64,000 bases of DNA from Dipteronia dyeriana (GCA_032871835.1 CM065296.1:13966001-14030000), one strand, 5' to 3'; shown: positions 47,253 through 58,722, numbered from the stretch's first letter. Numbers and translations are program-made. The notes: generated by a model not told the origin, from the letters alone.

Positions 47253-47984
47253 AAGGCAAACACACCCTACAGGAAGAAAGCACACAGGACTCAAAACCCC
47301 AAAAGGTTTTCAAGCTCCAGGAAATACAAGTATTACAGGAAGAAAGCAAGGAGGTCTTGGAACAAGTCAAGCAAATGCTTTGCCTACGGACAGGAAGGAC
47401 ACTTTACAAAACAATGCCCAAACAAGAGAGCAAAATCGGCCAAACTCATCAGACAGCTAAGACAAATCGCGAAAGAAATTCCCTCAGACGCAGACATTGA
47501 GTCCTATTTTTCAGAACAAGAAGATGTCAACAAACTGACTTCTTTTATGATGTTAGACTCAGATGTCACCAGCTCTTCAGATAGCTCAGATGACTCAAGC
47601 CTTCCTGATCAAGACTACCCGTCGGAAGCCTACCAGGCCACCAACAAGGAGAATGCAGGACCACAAGCCAAAATACAAATCTTACCCACAAAATATTCTA
47701 AACCAATTCCTGTAATTGCCTATTTTGACACAGGAGCCCACTCCTCTATGATGAATCCCAATGTCCTCCCTCCAGACGCCTGGAAGCAAGAGAGCAATCA
47801 ATTCCTTGCTGCGGACGGTCAACTTTTCAGCACCCATTTAATCTCTAAACATAAAATTGGGTTGCAGTTCTTCCCGTCCTTCACTCTCTGGAACTACATT
47901 ATCGGAACTCCCCTCCTTGACAAGGATATCCTCATCGGATGGGACATTTACAGCCAAGCAAGATCCATCAGGATCTTACCTTAG
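47253..47984 (+). pseudogene. Caulimovirid zinc knuckle and aspartic protease
   Basis: Same frame as the coat-protein region. First comes a Lys/Arg/Tyr-rich basic stretch, then a zinc knuckle at about 47,376-47,420, CFAYGQEGHFTKQC, in which the second Cys ligand is Tyr. An acidic Ser-rich linker follows (47,547-47,640), then the protease with active-site AYFDTGAHSSMMN at about 47,720-47,760 and the IIGTPLLDKDILIGWD block. An in-frame TAG at 47,982-47,984 breaks it off from the reverse transcriptase. The protease itself looks uninterrupted. Confidence 0.85.
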
Positions 47985-49022
47985 GGTATCCGTTTTAAAA
48001 AGGAGTTTAAACCGTTCATTGACATCCTAAAAATTTTCCCTCTATCAGTCATAAATCCAGACTTCAAAGAAATACAGGAAAAGCTCCAACTCTTCTGCGC
48101 CGACAGCCATACAGATTTCAAACACCCTCACCCACTATGGAAAAACCCAGACTTTTTCGTAAAGCTCCCTTTTAAGCTCAATGAAGACACCAACCCCACA
48201 AAGGCAACACACACAGGAATGTCCCCTTCTGACCTATCCATGGCAACAGAAGAATGTGAGTCACTCCTCAGCCAGGGCCTCCTAGAGCCCACTTCTTCCC
48301 CATGGGCCTGCCAAGCCTTCTATGTAGAAAAAAGGTCAGAGAAGGCCAGAGGAAAGAAAAGGCTTGTCATTGATTACAAGCCCCTCAATCTTTTCCTTCA
48401 AGATGACAAGTTCCCTGTTCCCAGAGCTAATACCTTGTTCTCCCAAATACCCGGAGCCACAGTTTTCTCCAAGTTTGATTTAAAAGGAGCCTTCTGGCAG
48501 ATTGGAATACAACCACAAGACAGGCCCAAAACAGCTTTCTGCCTTCCTAATGCCCACTACCAGTGGACCGTACTTCCTTTTGGGCTCAAGACAGCGCCTT
48601 CCCTGTTCCAAAAGGCCGTTACCAGGATTTTCCAACCACTGCTCAACTCAGCCTTGCTGTACATCGATGATATCCTGCTATTCTCTGTAGATAGACAATC
48701 ACATAACCAGCTCCTAGCAAAGTTTCACCAGATTCTTCAAGAATATGGAATCATGCTATCTGACAAAAAGAGCTCGATAGGTGTCTCAGAAGTCGAGTTC
48801 CTTGGCATGAAAATCAAGAATGGTGCCTATGCCCCCGGACCTCACCTGGCCAGTCAACTCCTTGACTTTCCAGATTGCAACCTCACTTTAAAACAGCTCC
48901 AGCAATTTCTGGGAATTATCAACTATGTCAGGGATTTCATCCCACAAGCCGGTCGTTTCACCACCTGCCTAGCAAAACTCCTCAAAAAGGACCCCCCCCC
49001 AGTGGAATACCCTCCACACTGA
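47985..49022 (+). pseudogene. Caulimovirid reverse transcriptase
   Basis: The frame is continuous with the protease after the TAG. Motifs in order: LLEPTSSPWACQAFYVEKR, KRLVIDYKPLNLFLQDDKFP, FSKFDLKGAFWQIGI (first catalytic Asp), TVLPFGLKTAPSLFQKAV, the catalytic YIDDILLFS box, EVEFLGMKIKNG and LQQFLGIINYVRDFIP. All polymerase-site residues are present. The frame ends at 49,020-49,022 only because of a frameshift inside a run of nine C (48,992-49,000). The RNase H continues in another frame. Confidence 0.88.
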
Positions 49023-49500
49023 GGCAATCTCCCACCTCAAAAGGGCTGCACAGAGTCCCCCTCCCCTGCGCATTCCCTCGTCAGGCCACCTCATCCTGCA
49101 AACGGATGCCAGTGACCATTTCTGGGGCGCTATCCTCATTGAGGAAACCCAAAACAGTCGTCACTACTGTGGCCATGCCAGTGGGCAGTTCAAGGAATCC
49201 CATAAACATTACCATACCATCTATAAAGAGATCCTTGCTGTAAAAAACGATATTTCAAAGTTTGACTTCCATCTTAGGACCACTAGGTTTACAGTAGAAA
49301 TGGACAACTCCTCCTTCCCTAAAGTCCTAGAATTCCGCAATAAGCTCCCACCAAACCCCCAGCTCCTTAGGCTTAAAGATTGGTTTGCCAGATATGACTA
49401 TTCAGTCAAACACATAAAAGGTCATCACAACATTATCCCAGACATGCTTTCACGGCCACGACCCGTCAACCTCTTCTCTCGAACAGGCCCAATCCCCCTA
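49001..49500 (+). pseudogene. Caulimovirid RNase H
   Basis: Downstream of the C run, in the +1 frame relative to the reverse transcriptase: ILQTDASDHFWGAILIEE (first catalytic Asp), HYHTIYKEILAVKNDI (Glu), FTVEMDNSSFPKVLEF (Asp) and the typical ending VKHIKGHHNIIPDMLSRP. The domain is uninterrupted, but it is out of frame with the polymerase. Confidence 0.85.
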
Positions 49501-50321
49501 ATCTACATGGTGTCCCCCCAAGCCTCCTCATCCACAACCCCCTCCCCAGATCCTGGTTTTCCCCCAGAATTCATAGCTACATTTCCTCCAGGCCAAGCCC
49601 CTTCCCCCCAACAGATCTCAGCATTTGCCAATACTTACCTTCCTCTTTACCTATCGCAGGTCAACATCCAAGGCTGTCACCACCAGATAACCAACCTCAA
49701 GAAACCTTTTCTTGACCCTTTCATTTCCCCCCCTTTCTACTACTATTCTGACCAGATGCTATGGTTCTTATGGTGTTTGTCTGTCCTCCATCACCACGCC
49801 ATGGTTTTCCCCCTCAAATCTTTATATGGTTTTGTCCAAAGCCCTAGCTCAACCAACCTCCGAACCTTTCTACAATGGTTCAATCCTTGCATGCATGGCA
49901 GTCCGAACTCACTAAACTCATGAGCCAGTATCACCTCTGGAAGATGGACCCTGAACAAGCAGCCAAGGTATGCTGCATCTGGATCTTCAACAGGCCCTAC
50001 AATTACAGCCCACATACTCGACTCCTGTGGACTTCCAACATCTGTTACGAATGGGATACTTTCTACGACTATGAAGGCCTGTACCGTACCAACATCCAGA
50101 TTCCTCTGCTCAATTTCCTTTGTGACGTCAACAATGACTACACAGATGTCATCTTTATCCTCCCTGACGTCCCGAGAGACCCCACAAGGAGCCTTCACCC
50201 TTTCCCGGATTCTTTCCTCCAAGATTCTCAGGACCCAGCCGACACATGGCCCAGTTTAATATGTGGAGCCCACAATTCAGATGATGAATATCACTCCACG
50301 TGCAACCTCAGCAGCCCATAG
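49501..50321 (+). pseudogene. Caulimovirid polyprotein C-terminal region, function unknown
   Basis: The RNase H frame continues (a Pro/Ser-rich linker, then LPLYLSQVNIQGC and FYYYSDQMLWFLWCLSVLHHH) to a stop at 49,921-49,923. The original frame resumes near 49,885-49,900 and runs to 50,319-50,321 with a WQSELTKLMSQYHLWKMDP block, WIFNRPYNYSPHTRLLW, YEWDTFYDYEGLY and a DDEYHSTC end. A similar tail is found in other plant endogenous caulimovirids. I know no assigned function. In two-ORF genera this part could be a separate second ORF. Confidence 0.7.
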
Positions 50322-50542
50322 CTCTGTCGCCTGCTGCATCACTTTCCAGCTGTCCTTTTTCTTGCTTTGTTTTGTCGGCCAGCTTTGTCGACTTGCTTTA
50401 CTTTTGCTTTCCAGCTGTTTTATTTGATCGGCCCGCTTGTCTTCACTCGGCCGCTCTTATCCTTGTAAAATATTTTAGTCTGATCCTTATCTCTTGAGAT
50501 CAGAGAAGGATCAGCCGTGTACAACTCTCTTTCCTTTCTCTT

Positions 50543-50591
50543 TATAAAGGAAAGGCCTGCCTCTTTGTAAGATAGAACGAAAAGAAATAAA
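50543..50591 (+). promoter_or_regulatory. Viral pregenomic promoter TATA box and poly(A) signal
   Basis: TATAAA at 50,543-50,548 is followed by a GGAAAGG segment and then AATAAA at 50,586-50,591. Caulimovirid pregenomic promoters place the poly(A) signal just downstream of the start site, because the RNA is terminally redundant. This spacing (43 bases) fits that pattern. Confidence 0.75.
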
Positions 50592-50983
50592 AGAGGATTA
50601 TGTTTTCTATTTTGATGGCTTTCTAAACAGTTTCTCTCTCTCCCAATCTTCGACTAACTCTGTGTCTGAAACTATGGTTCTCCAAGGTCCCAGTATGCTC
50701 TATGCTTGCCTCTTATGAGGATCCTGCATATCAGAACAGATCCTGTATACTAGTTTGGTATATCGGTTGGACACCCTGGACACATCCGGAACCAGAATGT
50801 TGCTGGCTAGGATGAACTCAGGTTTAACAAAGCCCCGTACTGACTAGTTCGGCCTGCCGATCTCCATCCATCTCTGTCAGTGTCTGACCGGAAAAGTACC
50901 CTGTAAAGGCCGAGGGATGGCCGCCAGTGGGGAAACCCGGTTTTTGGTCCTTTCTGTGAGATGGTAGTGGAGCTCTAACCCTC
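50592..50983 (+). other. Viral leader with short upstream ORFs
   Basis: Leader downstream of the promoter. It has short ORFs at 50,600-50,626 (8 codons plus stop) and 50,674-50,718 (14 codons plus stop), and no long frame. It ends at ...CTCTAACCCTC (50,983), where the TA repeat starts. The circle would continue at 44,200. Confidence 0.6.
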
Positions 50984-51002
50984 TATATATATATATATAT
51001 AT
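50984..51002. repeat. TA microsatellite at the right edge of the viral copy
   Basis: An uninterrupted TA repeat of about 19 bases, the counterpart of the TA repeat at 44,183-44,199. Confidence 0.9.
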
Positions 51003-51070
51003 TTGAAAACACTTGAGATTAAATTCTTAACATATCGTTGAAAATGGTATATTTCGTTGAAAATCATTAA

Positions 51071-51696
51071 GGGGCCGTTTGGTATGGTGGCATCTTTACA
51101 TGGGAATGGGAATCTTAAAACATTCCCATGTTTGGTAGCAGGTTTTGGTTTTTTGTTTACCGGGAAAGTGATTCCCATTAAAATAGGTGGGTTTCAGATT
51201 ACCTCCATCTGATTCCCACAGTGGGACCCACCATTATTAGAAAAAAATATTTTTATTTTATTATCTTGCTCTCTGTTCTTCACGTTGCTTCTCAGCAATA
51301 ATACCAAAATTCCCCAATTTCTTTTCTAAAATCCCTAATCATAACTCACAAATAATCTTGTATTAAACCATTATCAAATCAACATCTCAAACATCATCAC
51401 CAACACAAAAAGGAAAAAATAAATTGCAGAAAGGAAAAATCTTGGGTTTCAGATAATGTGGACGTCGGCGGCGAGCTTCGATGAGGACAACGGCAGCGGC
51501 GATCTTGAGGACGAAGACGACTACGACGACAGCGGGCTTCGAAGACGACGACAGCAGTGGGCTTCGAAGACTACGACAACGGGCTTCGAAGACGTCGGGC
51601 TTGGCTGAAGAAGATGGCGACGACGACACCAGCGACGATGACGACGAGCTTGGCTGAAGAAGACGACGGGATGGAGGCAAACACAACGGTGATCTG

Positions 51697-51729
<33 letters not shown>

Positions 51730-52009
51730 GGGGGAAAGGAAAAAAAATGAGAAATGGATCTGGGTAATTTTTGTAAGTATATATAGCGATTTTAATTTTA
51801 ATTTTTTAATTTTTTTTAGTTTTTAATAAAAAAATTAAAAACAAATTCTCATGTACAATAAAACATTGTTACTTAATATTCCCAGGAATCCGATATAATA
51901 TTCTCATACATGACCAAACACATGCATACAACTTTCCTAGTAATCACATTACTGGGTTTCACTTTTCCAGGAATCACATTATTTTGATTACCCCATACCA
52001 AACGGCCCC
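51071..52009. mobile_element. PIF/Harbinger-like MITE with TAA duplication
   Basis: This 939-bp element has inverted termini GGGGCCGTTTGGTATGG (left), with a 17-base exact complement at the right end (about 51,993-52,009). TAA lies at 51,068-51,070 and 52,010-52,012. Subterminal segments are also symmetric (TGGGAATGGGAATC at the left, GATTACTAGGAAAG-type complement at the right). The interior has a GC-rich block (51,455-51,680) with repeats of GGGCTTCGAAGAC and a (GA)n run (51,695-51,724). No transposase is visible. Open frames in the GC-rich block are low-complexity and not supported as genes. Confidence 0.85.
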
Positions 52010-52012
52010 TAA

Positions 52013-52432
52013 GAGCATGTCTAGTACCCTTTTTCAAAGGTGTTTTTGTTTTTATTTTTCGAATACACGTTCATTAATCATTTTTTATTTAATTTTTAAA
52101 AAACAAAAACAATATGGAAAACAAAATCAATTTAATTTAAAAAAAAAACAAAAATAAGATGGAAAACAAAATCAATGTTAAAATTGAAAAATATGAAAAA
52201 CAACTTAAACTTGTTTTCCATTTTGTTTTTTGTTTTGTTTTTTAACAATTTCCATATGCTTTTTTTTTCTCCTCCTTTCATCGCCTCTTTCTCTGGTTCT
52301 TCTTTCTTCGCCTCTCTCTTCTTCTTCTTTCTTCGTTTGCTCTTCTGACTGATCTGCTCCTTCTTCTTTTCTTCTTTCCTTCTTTCATCTTCGATGATCT
52401 GCTCATTCTTCTTCTTCCTCTTCCATCGACAC
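52013..52432. other. AT-rich then pyrimidine-rich stretch, possible one-ended TIR element
   Basis: It starts GAGCATGTCTAGTACC, a word resembling the ends of some plant TIR elements, but no matching right end is present. The interior has an imperfect inverted repeat (TGGAAAACAAAATCAA against TTGTTTTCCATTTTG) and a CTTCTTC-rich strand from 52,262. It is cut off by the gypsy LTR at 52,433. I see no gene. Confidence 0.4.
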
Positions 52433-54832
52433 TATAACACTCCAAAAATCAAAATGTAATTAAACACTTTAATTCGGAATGTTATATCATAAATCGTTAA
52501 TTACCTCACCCAAAAGAAACTACTAGTCATTGAATAACTCCAAATAAACCATTCTCTAAAGAAAATATGTCTCCAAATAAATCTAATAATAAAGTTCAAA
52601 AACACTATAAAGGAATTTAAAACAATACCAAACACCTAAACTCAAATTCTAAGTAATAAAAAAAACATTATAAAAGATCTCAATAACTTCCAACTCCTGA
52701 AAGTCTATCGTCCTAACGGTCAGCTTCTAAGATACTTAGTCTGTAAAATGTTAAATGACAAGGGGTGAGCTGTCAACTCAGTAAGTATTGTATAATACGT
52801 AATCTAAAACATTTATGAAATTTATAATAACATTTACTATGTACATAACTTTTCAAATAATCATATACAATTAAAATTACAAAAGTAACATTTTCAATAT
52901 ATAAGTAAACTTGTAAAAGTAATATTTTCAAATACAAGTAAACTTATAAAATTATCATTTTCAATATACTATAATGATTAATAACATTTCATAAAAATAA
53001 GTTCAAGGCAAGTAGTGACACCAACACCCCGATGAAAATCATAACATTTCATTTGTCGCGCACGCTGCATTTACATTATCACCGGTGATCAACATTTCAT
53101 TTCACATATCATTTACTACTGACGTTGAGCTAAAACATTACTTTCAATATATATATATATATATAATACATTTGCATTACTAATTCATAAAAGGACCAAA
53201 CATTTAAGCTTTTAAATAAATAGTTTCAGTAAAGGTAAAACTCATTTAAAAAGAATTATGTAACAAATATGTAAGTAAAGACCAAGTAGGAAAATGAGTT
53301 TATAAACATATATAAACGTATATCATAAAATATTTTAGATCATAATAATATGATAAAAAAAAATGGTTTCTAAAAAAACATTTGTGCAATTACATACTCT
53401 GCAGAAAAAAAAAATCTACTTACCTCAGATGAGCAAGTTTAAGGTTTCATTAACGATATTGGAAAATCACGAGAGAAACCTAAACATATAGGATATAATC
53501 CCTCAATCAAACCAGCCAAATAAAAGAGATCTAACTCAATTTTTTAAATATATCTTTTTGTACATTTTCATGAAGAGATTTCAGAAAACAGATTTTAGTG
53601 CTCAAACGTTAGTGATTAAAAAATCTTAAGGACCTCAAAAAATTGCAAAACATAGTCAATAGATCCAAATATCAGATTACTAACTCCTCTCAAAATATCA
53701 CAGTTTTATAAAATATCTATAAATTTCTATAGGTTTATAAACACACAAGGGCCAATCCTGACAGCATAAATTTTGATTATCAGACTTCGTACAATAGTTT
53801 AACAATACTATAAACTACAAAAAATTCTAAAATTTTATTTTTAGACTAATATACTGGTAATTTATTCCTATATCGAAAATCAGAATTTCATCTTTCTCCG
53901 TTTAAGAATTAAAATTTCTACAACATCAATAGCTCATAACTGTCAGCCTAAATATCATGGCTTAAACATCAAATATACCCAAATAATTAAATTACTTATA
54001 CATCACCAAAACTCATGAAAACTTATTTCCTGATTCAATATTGTCTGTAAAGCCATATTACCAAAAATCAAACCTAAATTCTTCCCCAATCTCAATTTAA
54101 AACTATTCCATTATAATAAGGTCAGTTTAATAATTCAGAAAATTTATCACCCACAACTGGTTTAGAAATAAAATCTCTCTAAGGTAAACACCACCAAAAA
54201 TTCCGAAAATTATAACACATGTTGATATATGTGTCGATTCTCATACCAAAATTAACCATCAATTGCAACCGAAAAATATAACTAAACTTGCTTCACCAAT
54301 ATTAAACAAATCAAAATTTCAACCTACACTAACACTCTAACATGAACTCTTTACTGGACTCTAAAAATCCCAACAATTTATTATAAGCTTCATGTCTATT
54401 TATCTATTTCATTCACTCCAAAATCCATGCATCAAACATCTCCATAAACTAAAATTAAGCAATTGTTAGAGGCCTAAATTTTATAAATGAGATATTTTAT
54501 GTCAAAAACAAAAAGGGTTTGAAAAAACTACAACTTTAATCAAAATTAAAAAAATAAAATGAAACAAGGTATAAGAAAATCGTACCTTAAAAGAGTTTCA
54601 AAGTAGAATGAAAATGATACTTTCATTGATATTCATTTGTGAAATATACGCATATGTGAGTAAGTATAAAATATTGGAGATATACAAATCCTACTAATTT
54701 TGCTAGTATATTCAAATCCCTCTGAATATGGAGTTGATTTTCTTTGTGATTGTCATTGAATAATATTAGAGAATCAATCACTAGTATTAGTTGCCTTAAT
54801 AAAAGAAACTAGGAGTTGACTATATATATATC

Positions 54833-54897
<65 letters not shown>

Positions 54898-55228
54898 TTC
54901 TATTTATATATTATTAATGTCATAATACTATTTATCATTAATAGAAGGAGAATTAATTCGGGTCTTCTAAAATATTCAAATCCCTTTAAATGTGGAATAA
55001 ACTTATTTCAAATCCCTCTAAATGTGAAAATTGATTTATTTCAAATCTCATGGAATTAACTTATAATAATGCTGGACAATCAATAGTTTACTGTTAAAAT
55101 ACTCTGCTTTAATACCGGATGATTTAGTTGCCTTAACAAAAAGAAACCGAATGAATGTGTTCATATTTATATTTATATTTATATTATTATTAATACTAAT
55201 AAAGAATGAACAAAATTCGGGTCTTACA
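52433..55228 (-). repeat. Tekay/Del-like gypsy 3' LTR
   Basis: On the minus strand it starts TGTAAGACCC at 55,228, directly after a purine-rich segment (complement of 55,229-55,245) and an AAATTTCGAGGACGA segment. This is the standard end of the internal region in plant Tekay/Del chromoviruses. The other end, GGAGTGTTATA at 52,433, resembles the GGGTGTTACA end of such LTRs. Length is 2.8 kb. An AAGGGGTGAGC segment near 52,761 is also typical. It contains the compound microsatellite at 54,833-54,897. It holds no gene. Confidence 0.65.
54833..54897. repeat. Compound (CA)n(TA)n microsatellite
   Basis: About 20 CA units followed by about 11 TA units, inside the Tekay-like LTR. Confidence 0.95.
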
Positions 55229-57491
55229 ACTCTTTCCCGCTAAAAAAAAATCGTCCTCGAAATTTGGATGATTATTGAACTCCAAAATATTAGGGAATTC
55301 ACATTTCACTTATGGCCATTTCAAAAATTATATAATCAAATCAATCCTTTTCTTATACTCCAAGTTTCCATTCACACATTACCCAATCGAGTCATTTCCA
55401 AATCCAAAATCATGCTAATGATTTCCAATTGTAAATTATATATCAATAACTTATCTATCCAAAAGATTACAAATCAAACTAAGGTAAAAATGACTAATCT
55501 AGTATTTGTCAATCTCAAATCAGTACATTGCATATAAGAATGAATAGAACATAATCAAACTTAACAATTAAAATGGTAGGGCTAAAATATTAATGCTTAA
55601 GTCAGAATTAGGTGGTGAATTTTGAAAGGAATTCGAGAAAAGATTTTAGTATGGATTTAACACATATTAAAGCAAACAAGCCATCACAATTAAATATATA
55701 TATATATATATTTCATAATCTCATTTAAAATAATCATAAATCCTTAAGGGTATGAAATCTTAAGAACAAAAGTGTTTTAATTTTACCAAAAAGTAAAACC
55801 AAAATTCTGAACACAACTCAAAATAAATTATAGAGGTAAATCAATAAATAAAATAATCAATTCATTTAAGATATTGAAATACAATATCTATATAATTTTT
55901 ATTTATATTAAAAGAATGGAATGTGACATATAAAACATATTTTTTTTAAATTAGAAACGAATTTATTAATATTAAGTAGAGAGGATACAAGAGATGTTGT
56001 AAACAACCACCGGTAGAACTACTTACAAGAAAATAAAAAGCATAAAATAAACAATAAACGACAAATGATAAATATTCATATCTTAAAATGACTTAATACA
56101 ATCCTCATCTAGAAAAATAATTTATTACATTTAAAATACTATACAAGTGAAATCATTAGATCAAACACTATCACATCATGATTTAATATGAATGAGTGAA
56201 TATTTAAAAACAATTTATGAAATTCTTTTAAATAAAATCAATTGATATAAAAATGGTTTAATAATCATATATATCCACAAATTTTGGAGTTGAATAATTT
56301 GAGGATTAAACTTATATAATAAACATAAATATTTTGCAAAACTTCAGAAGATAAAATCGGAATAAGTTGAAAGAGATATAATTCAAGACATATATATTCG
56401 ATTAACATGTTTTAGATCAATAGTACTAAATTAAATTTGGAAATTTATAGACATAATCCTAAATCAGAAAAAAAATATCGTAAGTATAATTAAAATATGA
56501 AGATCATAAAAAACGTTAAATATAAATTTTCAAACATCAAAATCGATATAGAATACTTCACTTCATATGATGAGTTTTTAACTTAAGAAATTTTGAAATT
56601 TAATTAGAAGATTGCAAAATAGAAAACAGTCGAATAATTATCAAAGTAGGATACGAAATTCAAACAATGATAAAAAATATTTTACACAAATCATTTAACG
56701 ACAAACGACAAAAGAAATATAATTTGATCATTCAAATTTTATCGTATATAAAATATATAGGTAACATAATGAACTCAAATTGTTGAATGTATAATAAGGT
56801 ATTATCAAGGCAGATGAAAATTATAGTTTAAACGAAGATTGGGATAATCATTTCAAAATTTTCAAATCAAGAGAATCGAAAAACTGTCATATCACAAATT
56901 AGCTCACATCAAAACAAAGAAGTTTAACACTACTGTAACTAAAGAAAACAAATCATGAGGAAACAAAATAAAATACACAATTAATTAAACCAAATTCACT
57001 TTCTTCAACTTAAAATTTTAAATGTAGTCACAAATAAAATTGTATCATAAAAACAATATTATACCTTTGAAAGTCCGTCAAACTTAGAAATAATTTGAAT
57101 AACTAGCATAAAGAAAAAGACAACTGTATGAAGACAATAGCAAATTTTGTTTTTTATAGTCAAATAAAAAATCTTTTTGCCAAAACAATAGCTATGAATA
57201 ATCTCAATTAGAAATTAGAAATAACTACGAATAATAAAATGAATAATATCAAAACAAATATTGGATTGTAAACGTTAAGCAAATATATCAACTTTCATCA
57301 AAACATTTCAAAAAATCGAACCTATAAACAAAAATCTTTTATAAGTTGATTAAATACTTTTTTTTTTCTTAATCCATATACAATATGCAATAAACTTGTT
57401 GAAAATGATTCAATCCGTAGTCATAAAACTATGAATATGCTTTATAATAATTAAAGTATCATATTATGAAAAATTCACTTACAAGTAGTAT
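55229..57491 (-). other. AT-rich DNA next to the gypsy LTR, no coding sequence recognised
   Basis: Only the first about 35 bases (purine tract and GAGGACGA complement) are recognisable as the end of a gypsy internal region. The remaining 2.2 kb has no frame of note and no pol motif, so the body of the element is missing or decayed. A segment GAATTTATTAAT...GATACAAGAG near 55,960-56,000 resembles the ends of other plant repeats but could not be assigned. Confidence 0.5.
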
Positions 57492-58711
57492 TGATGAACA
57501 TATTTTATATAGATTTATTGTCCATAAAAATAGATTTATAGTCCAATTTTGTATTAGTTTTATTTTAATTAGATTCATTTTAGTGAAAAAGGAATAAAAA
57601 GTAATTGGATTTGAAATTGAAGTTAATTAGAGTATTTAACATGTTTAATTACTGTTGGATCAGTAGAAGATTTTCAAGGTCTAAAAGCAAATTCAAATCA
57701 AGCCCAAATCAAAGTCAAGCCAATTAGAGCCCAAGTCGAAAATAAAGAAATCAAGCACATGTGATAAATGTGTGCTCGTGTGAGAGTGTGGGGGAGGCTA
57801 AAATAAAAAATAAAAAATAAAAAGAAGCTGCTAGGTCAAGACGAGGGGACCACATGAGAGGATTTAAAAGCAAAAAAAAACTATAGTGGAGAAAAAGAGG
57901 AGTGGGTGGCGCAGCAAATAAAAGAAGAAAAAAAGCAAGGTTTGGGGAGAGAAGGGCGTGAGCAGTAAAGGAGACAAAAAGCTAAGGGCGCCGTTCGTGA
58001 GGAAGAAAAAAGGTGGAGGTTGCGCATCAGTTGAAGAAAAAGAAAGAAAAATAAAAGTGGCACAGCAGTTTGAAGCGGGGAAGAAGGCAAGAGGAGCTTT
58101 GCTTGGTGTCTGCACCAAATTTCAGAGTTGCAAATTAGGAGAACTGCAGTCATAATCATGCCGGATTTTCATTCAATTTTTGTTCTTAATTTTTTTACCA
58201 TGTGTTTCTAATTTATTTTTTGAGTTGTAGAATTAAACCTATTTTATATTGCAATTGTTTTGCTATTCCTTATAATTCTTAAATTGGTTTTAATATTTAT
58301 AATTCTTGATTTTCATTGATCGATATTTATTAAATTGTTTCACTCTTAATATCAAGTTTTTGAGGTAGTTACGGTTGATTTTATTAATTGCTACTCATGA
58401 TTATGGGAATTAATAATTTAAATAATAAAACATTGTATTATTGATAATGGTGGATTCCGAACCTCAGACTTTTCTTCCATCGAATAAAGTTTACAATTTT
58501 AGTTCTTTAATTTAGTTTTGATTTTAGTTGCTTGTTAATTTAGTTTTTGATTTTAATTAATTCAAAAATCATCTTTCATGAACTAGATTAGAATTAGATT
58601 AAAATTTAGATTGATTAGTTTTTCATCGGTCCTTGTGGGATAGACCTCGTACTCCTCTTAAGCTATTTTACAATTGACTCGTGCGCTTGCGGGTATTTAT
58701 AAAATTTAACA
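57492..58711 (+). repeat. 5' LTR of the Athila-lineage element
   Basis: It begins TGATGAACATATTTTATAT, matching the complement of the right end of the solo LTR at 16,035-17,304. It ends ...AAATTTAACA(CA) at 58,711-58,713, about 10 bases before the primer-binding site. The boundary was set by that comparison. Purine-rich frames at 57,860-58,160 are chance. Confidence 0.75.
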
Positions 58712-58722
58712 CAATAAGTTTT

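Larger units (their letters stand above)
44200..50983 (+). mobile_element. Endogenous pararetrovirus (Caulimoviridae), near full length, defective
   Basis: This is a 6.78-kb integrated viral copy. Order on the plus strand: end of leader with a primer-binding-site-like segment, movement protein, coat protein, zinc knuckle, aspartic protease, reverse transcriptase, RNase H, a C-terminal region, then the promoter/poly(A) region and the rest of the leader. No integrase and no LTR are present, as expected of caulimovirids. TA repeats flank both ends (44,183-44,199; 50,984-51,002). One polyprotein-type frame (44,274-50,321) is broken by stops at 44,922, 47,250 and 47,982 and by frameshifts near 48,992-49,000 and 49,885-49,900. 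A single long frame is petuvirus-like; florendoviruses are a close alternative. The genus is not assigned. As it stands it cannot encode a continuous product. Confidence 0.9.

Noticed and set aside
44200..50983. Idea that the viral copy could be an LTR retrotransposon
   Set aside because: There is no integrase, no LTR and no internal repeat, and the movement-protein domain is diagnostic of Caulimoviridae.
51387..51826. Open frames of 89-99 codons rich in Ser or Glu/Arg
   Set aside because: They consist of translated GAC/GAG-type repeats inside a MITE and are not supported as proteins.
52433..55228. Considered as ordinary intergenic DNA
   Set aside because: The TGTAAGACCC edge next to a purine tract and GAGGACGA segment is too typical of Tekay/Del 3' LTRs; kept as an LTR with moderate confidence.
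57864..58159. Open frames of 65-92 codons within the Athila LTR
   Set aside because: They come from a purine-rich strand in a non-coding LTR, with no similarity to known domains.
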